DNA of 14,581 bases from Flavobacterium psychrophilum (GTDB taxonomy: Bacteria; Bacteroidota; Bacteroidia; Flavobacteriales; Flavobacteriaceae). This document shows positions 1-7,257 of this stretch, one piece after another (the stretch's first letter is position 1; each line of letters begins with the position of its first letter). Under the pieces are notes generated by a model. It was not told where the DNA came from. It ran no database searches and saw only the letters and a list, made by a program, of their open reading frames with translations. The translations under genes and the position numbers were made by a program. The stretch is from NCBI GenBank assembly GCA_945872245.1, contig CAMBZB010000043.1, forward strand, positions 1-14,581. Direction: 5' to 3'.

Positions 1-1
1 T

Positions 2-928
2 GGCCCAGGCACAGTTCAGGCTTGGAACAGAGATGCAATTCCTGCTGAAATGAATGGTTTTGATTGTGCAAAAGCGCATCCAGCAAATGGTAATTATCAT
101 CACCATCAAAATCCAAGTGCCTTTAAATTGGATTTAAATGTTTTGTCAACAATTTGCTCAACCTATCCCTCTGATGGATTATATGTTATTGACCCAAGTG
201 TGCATTCTCCTTTATTAGGTTTTGCCTATGACGGTTTTCCCATTTATGGAGCTTATGCTTATGCAAATACTGACGGAACTGGAGCAATTGCAAGAATGAA
301 ATCAAGTTATCAATTACGCACCAATACAACAAGAGTTAATGGCCCTGCAATTAATCAAGTTATAGGGACTCAAACTTTCTTTAATGGTTATTTCAGAGAA
401 GATTATGAATATGTTGCTCATACGGGTGACGCAACATATTTAGACTCACACAATGGTAGAATTTGTAATACTCCAGAATATCCAATATCATTATATCCAA
501 ACGGAATTTATTGCTATTTCGCTACTATTGATACTAATCATAATTCTGCCTATCCTTATGTGGTAGGACCAATATTTTATGGTACTGTTTGTACAGGTAA
601 TCCTGGTTTAGATTGCAATGTGGTAACTACAATTCCAACAGGAACAACAACTTATTTAGCAAATAATACCTTTGATTTTAATAATACCAAAATAATCATT
701 GCACCAAATCCTGCTCAGGATTTTATTGCAATTCAATTACAAATGGCGGAAAATGATTTAAAAGTGGAACTAATTGACGAATTGGGGAAAGTCATAAAAG
801 AAAGCAAAATCCTTCAAGGAAGTACTTTGAGCATCATTGAAACCGATACTATCTATAACGGAATATATTTTGTAAAAATATCTGATGGCTTAAATTATAA
901 AACCTATAAAGTGCTTATCAATAAATAA
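2..928 (+). CDS. YHYH-domain secreted protein with T9SS sorting domain (5' partial)
   Basis: The frame is open from base 2, so the start and any signal peptide lie before the window; the ATG at 50 is internal. The visible 308 residues contain a histidine-rich YHHH motif near the left edge and a glycine/aromatic block (AYDGFPIYGAY), both typical of the YHYH domain family, whose function is not firmly known. The last 75 or so residues, from IIAPNPAQDFIAI to the terminal KTYKVLINK, form a type A T9SS (Por) C-terminal sorting domain. The protein is therefore expected to be exported by Sec, passed through the T9SS and attached to the surface or released. It converges on the helicase gene with 12 bp between the stop codons. 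The domain calls are from motif recognition; the substrate or role is unknown. Confidence 0.85.
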   Translation, partial: GPGTVQAWNRDAIPAEMNGFDCAKAHPANGNYHHHQNPSAFKLDLNVLSTICSTYPSDGLYVIDPSVHSPLLGFAYDGFPIYGAYAYANTDGTGAIARMKSSYQLRTNTTRVNGPAINQVIGTQTFFNGYFREDYEYVAHTGDATYLDSHNGRICNTPEYPISLYPNGIYCYFATIDTNHNSAYPYVVGPIFYGTVCTGNPGLDCNVVTTIPTGTTTYLANNTFDFNNTKIIIAPNPAQDFIAIQLQMAENDLKVELIDELGKVIKESKILQGSTLSIIETDTIYNGIYFVKISDGLNYKTYKVLINK

Positions 929-940
929 GTTTTTCAAACT

Positions 941-2362
941 TTAACCCACAAAACTCTCGTCCTTAAAACCAATCAAATATAATTTGTTTTTAGCTCTCGT
1001 CATTGCTGTGTACAACCAGCGAATGTAATCTCTGTTGATACCATCAGGCAAATACGGTTGTTCAATAAAAACCGTATTCCACTGTCCGCCTTGCGATTTA
1101 TGACAGGTTATTGCATAAGAAAACTTGACTTGCAGACCGTTGAAATATTCGTTGGCTTTGACTTTCTGGAATTGCTTGAACTTGGTTTCGCCTTCATAAT
1201 CTTGCAGGACTTCCTGATACAATCGGTTGGATTCTTCGTAAGTCAAGGAAGGTGATTCACTTTTTATGGTATCCAATAACAGGACGGTTTCAAACGGAAT
1301 CTGGTTGGGATAATCGACCATTCTTATTTTTACTTTGGCAAAATTGAAACCGTATAATTCCTTGATATTGAAAATTTCCAGCACTTCGATGATATCGCCA
1401 TTCGCAATAAAACCGGCTTCATCGGAATCTTTCAACCAAAAATAATTGTTTTTTACCACCATCAAAAAATCTCCAGTTGATAGTTCACTTTCTTTATCCA
1501 AAATCTTCGTTCTAATTTGTTCATTGTATTGATTGGCTCTTTTATTCGAACGAACGATGAAAGCAGTATCTTCGATACTGAAATTACTGTAAGCTGAATT
1601 GATGGCATCCTGAATATCGTACCCATCGGTTAAACGGACAATATCCTTGAATTTCTTGAGGTCAAATCGGAACTCGCTGATAAAAGAATCCTTCAACAAC
1701 TCCCGAAGTTCGGTGGCATTATATAAAATCCCCGAGTTTTCTTCTTGGCGCATCACTTCATCGAGTTCGATATGCTCCACCTCTTTATTGTAATTCAACC
1801 CCAAAGTTTGAATATCCAAGGCGGGACTAATATCTAAATTCACAGGCGGTAATTGGGCAGTATCTCCCAGTAAAATCATTTTGCAATTGATTCCTGAATA
1901 AACATAAGAAATCAAATCATCGAGCAAAGAACCGTTTTCATACAATTTGGAATCGGAATTCGTGTCAGAAATCATTGAAGCTTCATCGACTATAAAAATC
2001 GTGTTGGTATGTTTGTTTTGTTGCAAGGTAAAAGAGACCCCTCCACCCGAAGATTTCTTGGGGAAATAGATTTTCTTATGAATCGTGAAAGCCGGTTTGT
2101 TCGAATAATTAGCAATTACTTTAGCAGCTCGACCCGTAGGCGCCAACAAAACATACTTTTTATTGATGTCAAGCAGATTATTGACGATGGTCGAAATCAC
2201 CGTCGTTTTCCCCGTTCCTGCATAGCCTTTAAGCACAAAAATCGTGTTATTATCTTTTTCGGTCAAGAATATAGCAATTTTCTGAAAAAACACATCTTGT
2301 TTGTACGTGGGTGTAAAAGGAAAATTTTTCTGTAAAAGGCTATAAAACAGTGAGGAATTCAT
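941..2362 (-). CDS. RecD-like superfamily 1 ATP-dependent DNA helicase
   Basis: This 473-residue protein has the superfamily 1 helicase motifs in order: Walker A GYAGTGKT (residues 46-53), APTGRAA (motif Ia, about 74-80), Walker B VDEAS (125-129), GDTAQLPP (motif III, 166-173), and near the C-terminus AITCHKSQGGQW followed by LYTAMTRAKNKLYLIG, the UvrD_C_2-type end. It resembles the short RecD2/Dda-like helicases annotated in Bacteroidota as AAA-family ATPase or exodeoxyribonuclease V alpha. It lacks the extended N-terminal region of classical RecD2, and no RecB or RecC partner is nearby, so membership of a RecBCD complex is unlikely. The role is presumably DNA unwinding in repair or replication. 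The ATG at 2362 is preceded by a degenerate TTACTTTG box (2387-2380), but I found no well-spaced TTG upstream. The gene is complete, with no sign of damage. Confidence 0.9.
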   Translation of the reverse strand: MNSSLFYSLLQKNFPFTPTYKQDVFFQKIAIFLTEKDNNTIFVLKGYAGTGKTTVISTIVNNLLDINKKYVLLAPTGRAAKVIANYSNKPAFTIHKKIYFPKKSSGGGVSFTLQQNKHTNTIFIVDEASMISDTNSDSKLYENGSLLDDLISYVYSGINCKMILLGDTAQLPPVNLDISPALDIQTLGLNYNKEVEHIELDEVMRQEENSGILYNATELRELLKDSFISEFRFDLKKFKDIVRLTDGYDIQDAINSAYSNFSIEDTAFIVRSNKRANQYNEQIRTKILDKESELSTGDFLMVVKNNYFWLKDSDEAGFIANGDIIEVLEIFNIKELYGFNFAKVKIRMVDYPNQIPFETVLLLDTIKSESPSLTYEESNRLYQEVLQDYEGETKFKQFQKVKANEYFNGLQVKFSYAITCHKSQGGQWNTVFIEQPYLPDGINRDYIRWLYTAMTRAKNKLYLIGFKDESFVG

Positions 2363-2398
2363 TAGGTGTTATTTGACTGCAAAGTAAGGAAAGTTTTT

Positions 2399-2582
2399 CA
2401 ATTGATAATTGATAATTAACAATTGAATCTAAGTAAGAATAAAGGGTTTAATATATAACTTTTTGAGGTTCAACACACGCATTATTGGCTTTAAAACCTA
2501 GAAGATCAAATCCAATAAAAATCAATATTTTATTTCAACCTATGATTCACATTAACAATTGTTAATTATCAATTGTTAATTC
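2399..2582. repeat. 184-bp intergenic element with inverted terminal repeats
   Basis: The ends 2399-2425 and 2556-2582 are inverted copies of each other. They match at 24 of 27 positions, including a perfect 19-bp core (2407-2425 and 2556-2574; core AATTGATAATTAACAATTG). Nested inside is a second perfect inverted pair of 7 bp, TTATTGG (2482-2488) and CCAATAA (2512-2518), and a weaker 5-bp pair AGGTT/AACCT (2466-2470, 2537-2541), all centred near the same point. No ORF and no clear target-site duplication are visible. The right end supplies the -33 TTG of the downstream DUF3822 promoter. It could be a MITE- or REP-like element, or a bidirectional terminator or folded RNA; I cannot decide from one copy. 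Confidence 0.6.
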
Positions 2583-2603
2583 TTCTTTTAATTTGTAAGT
2601 TTG
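2573..2603 (+). promoter_or_regulatory. Bacteroidota-type promoter for the DUF3822-rsmD operon
   Basis: TTG at 2573-2575, a 20-bp spacer, then TAAGTTTG at 2596-2603, fitting the TTG-N~19-TAnnTTTG consensus of the Bacteroidota primary sigma factor. The box ends 5 nt before the ATG at 2609, so the predicted transcription start falls at or within 1-2 nt of that ATG. The TTG lies inside the inverted repeat. Confidence 0.7.
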
Positions 2604-2608
2604 CAACT

Positions 2609-3427
2609 ATGTCCATTAACACTACCATCACCGATAAAAAATATAGAAAACTCTCGATTCAGGTTTCCCTGACCGGGCTTTCGTTTTGTGTTTTTGACAC
2701 TTTAAACCACAAGGTGCTTTACGTGAAGGAAGTCCATTTTGATACTTTTCACAAAGCCACAAAAATTGAAGAATTGTTTGCCGATGCTTTCAAAGACCAT
2801 CCGGAATTAAAGGATTCTTATGACGAGATATTGGTAATTCACAACAACAATCTTTCGACATTTGTTCCGGAACCGCTTTTTGACGAGCACTTTCTGGGAA
2901 GTTATTTGCAATACAATACCAAGGTTTTTGACACCGATTTTTTTGCATTCGACGAAATTTCGAATTACCAAATGAATGCGGTTTACATTCCGTATGTGAA
3001 TATCAACAATTTTTTTATTGACCAATTTGGTTCTTTCGATTACAAGCACGCCAATAGCATTTTAGTGGCCAAACTTTTGGACGCTTCCAAAAACGATGAC
3101 AATAAAAAAATGATCGTGAATTTCAATCTCGGTCATTTTGAAATTGTTGTGGTTCAAAACCAGAAATTACATTTATTCAATTCTTTTGATTATCAAACGC
3201 CGGAAGACTTTCTGTACTACTTGCTTTTCAATGCCGAACAATTGAACATGAATCCCGAGAATTTCAAATTGGAATTACTAGGAACCATTGCCGAGGAAGA
3301 CGATTTTTATCAATTGGCATTCAAATACATTCGAAATGTATCCTTATTTGATGTTTCGGATTTACAAAAAAACAATTCTTTTTCAACTGCCCAAAACAGG
3401 AAACATTTTATCTTATTCCAATCGTGA
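2609..3427 (+). CDS. DUF3822 family protein
   Basis: I chose the ATG at 2609 (272 residues; MSINTTITDKKYRKLSIQVS) over the in-frame TTG at 2573, because that TTG belongs to the promoter and the 12 residues it would add are unlike a protein start. The sequence matches the DUF3822 family common in Bacteroidota, whose biochemical function is not established. Visible features are a short beta-rich N-terminal segment (KLSIQVSLTGLSFCVFD) and a later repeat of that pattern (MIVNFNLGHFEIVVVQNQKLHLFNSF, about 165-190), followed by DFLYYLLF. This duplicated layout recalls actin-like/PilM ATPase folds, but that is inference, and no clear nucleotide-binding motif is visible. The gene overlaps rsmD by 4 bp (GTGA), so the two are translationally coupled, which hints at a ribosome-related role. 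No transmembrane segment or signal peptide is seen. Confidence 0.85.
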   Translation: MSINTTITDKKYRKLSIQVSLTGLSFCVFDTLNHKVLYVKEVHFDTFHKATKIEELFADAFKDHPELKDSYDEILVIHNNNLSTFVPEPLFDEHFLGSYLQYNTKVFDTDFFAFDEISNYQMNAVYIPYVNINNFFIDQFGSFDYKHANSILVAKLLDASKNDDNKKMIVNFNLGHFEIVVVQNQKLHLFNSFDYQTPEDFLYYLLFNAEQLNMNPENFKLELLGTIAEEDDFYQLAFKYIRNVSLFDVSDLQKNNSFSTAQNRKHFILFQS

Positions 3428-4020
3428 GAATCATATCCGGCAAGTACAAAGGAAGACGCATTTTTCCGCCCAAAGGACTTCCCGTTCGACCCACAACCGA
3501 TATGTCAAAAGAAGCATTATTCAATGTTTTGAACAACCACTTCAGTTTTGAAGGATTGAAAATACTGGATTTATTCGCAGGAACAGGAAATATCAGTTTC
3601 GAATTTGCCTCTCGTGGCAGCACGCCCATCACTTCTGTCGATGCTGATTTTGGTTGTGTTAAATTCATCAAACAAGTCGCAGCCGAATACGATTTTAATA
3701 TTGCAGCTACCAAAAGCGATGTTTTCCAATTTTTGGAAAGAGACAAAGCGACATACGACATCATCTTTGCCGATCCACCCTATGCGTTGGACCAGAAAAC
3801 CTTTGAGAAAGTTGTATTATTAGTTTTCGAAAAAAACACGCTTCAGGAAGACGGGATGATGGTAATTGAACATTCCAAGTACACAAAACTCGACCACTTG
3901 GTTCACTTTTCATTCAAAAAAAGTTACGGCGGTTCTATTTTTAGTTTCTTCGAAATTGGAAAATCAACCGAAGAAGAAATCGATGATGAAGAATTGTTTG
4001 AGGATTCCGAAGAGGAATAA
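3424..4020 (+). CDS. rsmD: 16S rRNA (guanine966-N2)-methyltransferase RsmD
   Basis: RsmD transfers a methyl group from S-adenosylmethionine to the exocyclic N2 of G966 in 16S rRNA during assembly of the 30S subunit. The N-terminus MRIISGKYKGRRI with RPTTDMSKEALFN is diagnostic of the family. The SAM-binding motif LDLFAGTGNISFEFASRG spans about residues 48-65, and the catalytic (D/N)PPY motif is DPPY at 117-120. The start is GTG at 3424, inside the stop region of the DUF3822 gene (overlap GTGA); no alternative start would keep the conserved MRIISG beginning. The length of 198 residues is normal, ending in a highly acidic tail (about 14 of the last 20 residues are D or E) that is probably unstructured. 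Its stop codon directly abuts the stop codon of the convergent receiver gene. Confidence 0.95.
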   Translation: MRIISGKYKGRRIFPPKGLPVRPTTDMSKEALFNVLNNHFSFEGLKILDLFAGTGNISFEFASRGSTPITSVDADFGCVKFIKQVAAEYDFNIAATKSDVFQFLERDKATYDIIFADPPYALDQKTFEKVVLLVFEKNTLQEDGMMVIEHSKYTKLDHLVHFSFKKSYGGSIFSFFEIGKSTEEEIDDEELFEDSEEE

Positions 4021-4428
4021 TTAGATATAATTTGCTTTTAGTTTTAACAATCTATCTACTGTAAGAGGCTTAGGAAAATAATCAAGTACTTCAGGATCGT
4101 TTTTTGCCCGATCCTCATCATCGGGGTTAATAGAAGAACTGACAATAAACAAATTGGTGCCGAAATTTAGGGTGGATTTAATTTCATTGAAAATTTCTAA
4201 AAACCCCCATCCATCCATTACAGGCATATTTATATCCAAAAATATCAATACTAAAGTATCTTTATCATTTATAGTTTTATTTAGCGCCAATAATTTATCA
4301 ATACCTTCTTTACCGTTATTAGCAACCTCAATAGGCAAATCTATTTCGGATTTTGAGATGATTTTTTTATGCAGATAATTGGTTGTAAAATCATCATCTA
4401 TTAATAATATCATACTTAACATACTCAT
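4021..4428 (-). CDS. Single-domain response regulator (receiver only)
   Basis: The 135 residues form one CheY-like receiver domain and nothing else. The acidic pocket is DDD (residues 11-13), the phospho-acceptor is Asp65 in FLDINMPVMDG, the switch Ser/Thr is in IVSSSI (97-99), and the conserved Lys is Lys120 in FPKPL. With no DNA-binding or enzymatic output domain, it should act by protein-protein contact or as a phosphorelay intermediate. It begins 2 bp after the stop codon of the upstream histidine kinase gene, so the pair is very probably an operon and a cognate pair. The start may instead be Met3 or Met6 (4413), just before the first beta strand ILLIDDD; the first ATG is given because of the tight operon spacing. 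Confidence 0.9.
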   Translation of the reverse strand: MSMLSMILLIDDDFTTNYLHKKIISKSEIDLPIEVANNGKEGIDKLLALNKTINDKDTLVLIFLDINMPVMDGWGFLEIFNEIKSTLNFGTNLFIVSSSINPDDEDRAKNDPEVLDYFPKPLTVDRLLKLKANYI

Positions 4429-4430
4429 TA

Positions 4431-6245
4431 TTATATATTTTTTGAAATTGTAAAATTAAAAGTACTGCCTGAGTTCAATGTAGATTTAACATGAATTTCT
4501 CCATTATGTAAATCAACTATTTTTTTGCAATGAGCCAATCCTATGCCATATCCTTGATAAGCAGAATCATTGTTTAGTCTTTTGAATATTATAAATACTT
4601 GATCGATATACTTTTCATCAATCCCTATTCCGTTGTCTTTAACTGAAAATTTCCATTCTTTTTCTGTTTCTGAACATTTAATTTTGATTTTAGGCGTAGT
4701 GCTTTCCTTGCTAAATTTAATAGCGTTGCTTATTAAGTTTTGAAATAATAATCGGATGTAAGTTTCATAACCTCTTATTTTAGGCAGTTTTTTGACTGTA
4801 ATCTCGGCTTGAGCATTATAAATTGTTAGGGACAAATCATTCAAAATATCATTAACAACTCTATTACAGTCCATTTCTTTAACTTCATCTCTTTTGCCAA
4901 TTCTGGCATATTCCATTAAACCCCTAACTAATGACCTCATTCTAATTGCTGACTTATTGATAAACTCAATATATAATTTAGCTTCGTCATTCAAATTATG
5001 CGAATACTCCTCCAGTAGCAATTCGCTAAAACTCATTAAAGTCAAGAGTGGCTCTTGAAGATCATGTGAGGTTATATAGGTAAATTGTTCTAATTCTGAA
5101 TTTTGGCTTTGGAGTGTTTTATTTTGTAACGAAAGTTGTTCTTCCTTCTCTTTTCTTGAAGTAATATCTCTAATAAACGAACAATAACTCTTTACGATTC
5201 CTTTATCATAAATAGGTAAAATCGAAAATTCTATTGGAAATTCTTTATTGTTTCTATATAGTGCCGGAAACTCAATGATTTTGTTTGCTGCTACTCCTCT
5301 GAAACCATCATTATGCTTCTTGATGGCATTTTGATGTATTTTTTTAAACCGTTCCGGAATAATAATATCAGACAATAATTTCCCCATAACCTCTTCTGAT
5401 TTCCATCCAAATATTATCTCAGCTTGGGGGTTCCAAAAAGTAATTTTACCATCCGGGTCAATAATAACAACCGCATCTAAAGAGGAATTAAGTATTAATT
5501 GATTTCGTATTTCATTGATATTTACCGTTGCTTGACTGGATTTTAGTTCGGTTATATCCACTCCATACCCTATCATGTAAACAAATTCATTATTATTATA
5601 TACGGGATAAAAACGACGCAACACATAAATGTTTTTGTCTTTTTGATATTCATCAATCCATTCAATCTGTTTTTTACTCTCAATTGCATTTTTAAAATGG
5701 ACACGTCTAGATTCAGCTATGGACTTATCTAATCCTCGATATTCACAATAATCAAAATCATCTTTTCCGATAATCCATTTTTTTATTTTATTCTCTTGTA
5801 AACCATTAGAATTAACATAAATATATTTGTGATCCTTGTCAAAAACAGCAATATCTGCAGGAATATTGTCTAATATAATTTTATTAAATTTTTGTCTCTT
5901 AATGATGTGTTTGTTCGAATGAGACTCTTCAATTATGTATAATATTCCAAATATAGCACTATTGTTGACCGAAGAATATTTGAGTACTACTCCACTTTTC
6001 CGCCCCTTTTTATCAATAAAAAACGTCTCAATATTTTCCCCTTCTTGCTCAATGCACGAATTGATTTCAGGATAATAAATTGTTATTTTTTGGTGTGTAA
6101 TTTCTGCCAATGAAATATTTAACATTTCTAACCCGGCTAAATTAGTATGCAAAATATTGAAATTATTATCAATAAAAAAAGAAGCTAAAGGAAAACTGTC
6201 TATGAGTTGTTTGCAGTCAGAGGACATCATTTTTAAATCATTCAT
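4431..6245 (-). CDS. Cytosolic multi-PAS sensor histidine kinase
   Basis: The protein autophosphorylates on His in response to a signal sensed by its PAS domains and then phosphorylates a receiver, presumably the one encoded next to it. In order (ATG at 6245 = residue 1, 604 residues): a divergent PAS at about 12-105, a second PAS at about 121-235 (ending GYGVDITEL), a third, clear PAS at about 246-362 (ending CSFIRDITSRK), a short coiled coil, a HisKA domain with His394 in TSHDLQEPL, and a HATPase domain with N box NLISNAIKF (503-511), DNGIGID (537-543), F box IIFKRL and G2 box GYGIGL (565-570). No membrane segment or signal peptide is seen, so the signal is intracellular (redox, ligand or light via PAS); no cofactor is identifiable. 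The frame also opens at a TTG at 6275 (10 residues longer), but that TTG lies inside a well-formed promoter, so ATG 6245 is preferred; Met6-Met7 are further options. Confidence 0.9.
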   Translation of the reverse strand: MNDLKMMSSDCKQLIDSFPLASFFIDNNFNILHTNLAGLEMLNISLAEITHQKITIYYPEINSCIEQEGENIETFFIDKKGRKSGVVLKYSSVNNSAIFGILYIIEESHSNKHIIKRQKFNKIILDNIPADIAVFDKDHKYIYVNSNGLQENKIKKWIIGKDDFDYCEYRGLDKSIAESRRVHFKNAIESKKQIEWIDEYQKDKNIYVLRRFYPVYNNNEFVYMIGYGVDITELKSSQATVNINEIRNQLILNSSLDAVVIIDPDGKITFWNPQAEIIFGWKSEEVMGKLLSDIIIPERFKKIHQNAIKKHNDGFRGVAANKIIEFPALYRNNKEFPIEFSILPIYDKGIVKSYCSFIRDITSRKEKEEQLSLQNKTLQSQNSELEQFTYITSHDLQEPLLTLMSFSELLLEEYSHNLNDEAKLYIEFINKSAIRMRSLVRGLMEYARIGKRDEVKEMDCNRVVNDILNDLSLTIYNAQAEITVKKLPKIRGYETYIRLLFQNLISNAIKFSKESTTPKIKIKCSETEKEWKFSVKDNGIGIDEKYIDQVFIIFKRLNNDSAYQGYGIGLAHCKKIVDLHNGEIHVKSTLNSGSTFNFTISKNI

Positions 6246-6250
6246 CAAAT

Positions 6251-6279
6251 CAAATATACATTTTTTATGTTGCAAACAA
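6251..6279 (-). promoter_or_regulatory. Bacteroidota-type promoter for the kinase-receiver operon
   Basis: On the minus strand, TTG at 6279-6277, an 18-bp spacer, and TATATTTG at 6258-6251. The box ends 5 nt before the ATG at 6245, the same spacing as at the DUF3822 gene. It sits downstream of the in-frame TTG at 6275, which argues against that codon being the start. Confidence 0.65.
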
Positions 6280-6453
6280 ATATTTCAAAATTTACTTCGA
6301 AATAATCAATTATTTAAAAAACAAGTACTTATGTTTTTAAATTGTGGTAAATTTAAAAAAAAAAACTTATAATTTTAAAAAAAAATACGGAAAGGCGTAA
6401 AAAGTAAGAGAATTCAAAAAAAATACTGGAGTAAATAACAAATCACTAAAAAA

Positions 6454-6761
6454 TGCAGACCTATAAGCCGGGTTCTGTATCTCGATTGCTCGAAATCCTT
6501 ATCATTTATCTAGGCACACAATTACTCATGTGCTCCATCTTTCTACCCTTCGACAACGGGCGAGGACCCTTAAATGCCGATATACTTGAAATTTCACCGC
6601 ATAGAGTTTACCTGGTTTCACTACAGCATTACCTGTACCTGCTTTCTGTTGCACTTGTCCTAATCCCGATAAATCGGAACCGACGGGCGTTACCCGCTAT
6701 GCTTCTCTGTGGTGTCCGGACTTTCCTCCACGCCATAAGCGTGGCGATAAGGCGGTCTGCA
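6454..6761 (-). ncRNA. rnpB: RNase P RNA (class A-like)
   Basis: This is the catalytic RNA that, with RnpA protein, removes 5' leaders from precursor tRNAs. On the minus strand it begins with the P1 strand TGCAGACC (6761-6754) and ends with its exact partner GGTCTGCA (6461-6454), an 8-bp P1 helix. Just inside the 5' end is a hairpin CGCCACGC-TTAT-GGCGTG, followed by the diagnostic GGAGGAAAGTCCGGAC block. Near the 3' end is the equally diagnostic ACAGAACCCGGCTTATAGG block. The central region contains ACAGAAAGCAGGTACAGGTAA and AGTGAAACC, consistent with the conserved core. The length of about 308 nt is in the short-to-normal bacterial range. A reading frame on the opposite strand (6453-6797) is not a gene. 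A T-rich stretch (ATTTTTTAG) follows the 3' end. Confidence 0.95.
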
Positions 6762-6764
6762 GTG

Positions 6765-6794
6765 CAAATTTACAACAATAAGAGTCTTTTTCAA
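6765..6794 (-). promoter_or_regulatory. rnpB promoter
   Basis: On the minus strand, TTG at 6794-6792, a 19-bp spacer, then TAAATTTG at 6772-6765, an exact match to the Bacteroidota consensus. The mature RNase P RNA 5' end predicted from helix P1 (6761) lies 4 nt after the box. This fits direct initiation there and gives a local ruler for the box-to-start distance. Confidence 0.8.
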
Positions 6795-6883
6795 TAATTA
6801 GTCGCCTCACTTTAACAACACTTTCACAACTGCTTAAAAATAAAATAGTTACCTTTATGAATGCCTTATATAATTAATTCATC

Positions 6884-7171
6884 ATGGAACCAACCTATCA
6901 TTATACCACCGTTTTAGAAGCCCTAAATGATTTGAAAGAAAAAGGGTTTACTCTTGATTTTAATCTTCACAAAGAAAAAATTATAAGTAATCCACTTGAA
7001 TTTGAGGTGAAACATGTGTACCGTTACGAAGGCATTACCGATCCAGGTGAGGAGGCTACCGTTTATGGAATTGAATCAAATTCAGGTGAAAGAGGTGTTT
7101 TTGTTTCAGGATATTCTGCTAATTCAAATGATGAAGTTGACCAGGTATTACATAATATTAGAATACAGTAA
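6884..7171 (+). CDS. Small conserved Bacteroidota protein of unknown function
   Basis: A 95-residue soluble protein with no signal peptide or membrane segment. I recognise the pattern (hYxTVLEALNDLKEKGFTLDFNL, then EFEVKHVYRYEGITDPGEEATVYGIES, then GVFVSGYSA) as a small Bacteroidota family. Members are sometimes labelled phosphoribosylpyrophosphate synthetase in databases, but this protein is far too short for PRPP synthetase (about 310 residues) and lacks its PRPP-binding loop, so that name should not be copied. The likely fold is a small alpha/beta domain, by pattern only. The start is ATG at 6884; a weak -7-like TACCTTTA lies at 6850-6857 without a good -33 partner. It lies between rnpB (divergent) and dnaX (86 bp downstream, same strand) and may be transcribed alone. 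Confidence 0.7.
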   Translation: MEPTYHYTTVLEALNDLKEKGFTLDFNLHKEKIISNPLEFEVKHVYRYEGITDPGEEATVYGIESNSGERGVFVSGYSANSNDEVDQVLHNIRIQ

Positions 7172-7257
7172 AATGATCACTTTTTTTTTCTTCAAATAAA
7201 TAAATATCCCAAAAACAAATCAACAAAAATCCTATATTTGCTTTCGAATAAAAAAGT

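Noticed and set aside
50..52. ATG at 50 as the start of the YHYH gene
   Set aside because: The frame is open back to base 2, and no signal peptide follows this ATG although the protein carries a T9SS sorting domain; the gene is truncated by the window edge.
6453..6797. Plus-strand reading frame of 114 codons
   Set aside because: It lies entirely over the minus-strand RNase P RNA gene and its promoter; the apparent protein has no family resemblance.
7158..7200. Terminator at the T9 run after the small protein gene
   Set aside because: The TGATCA palindrome before the T-run has no stable stem around it.
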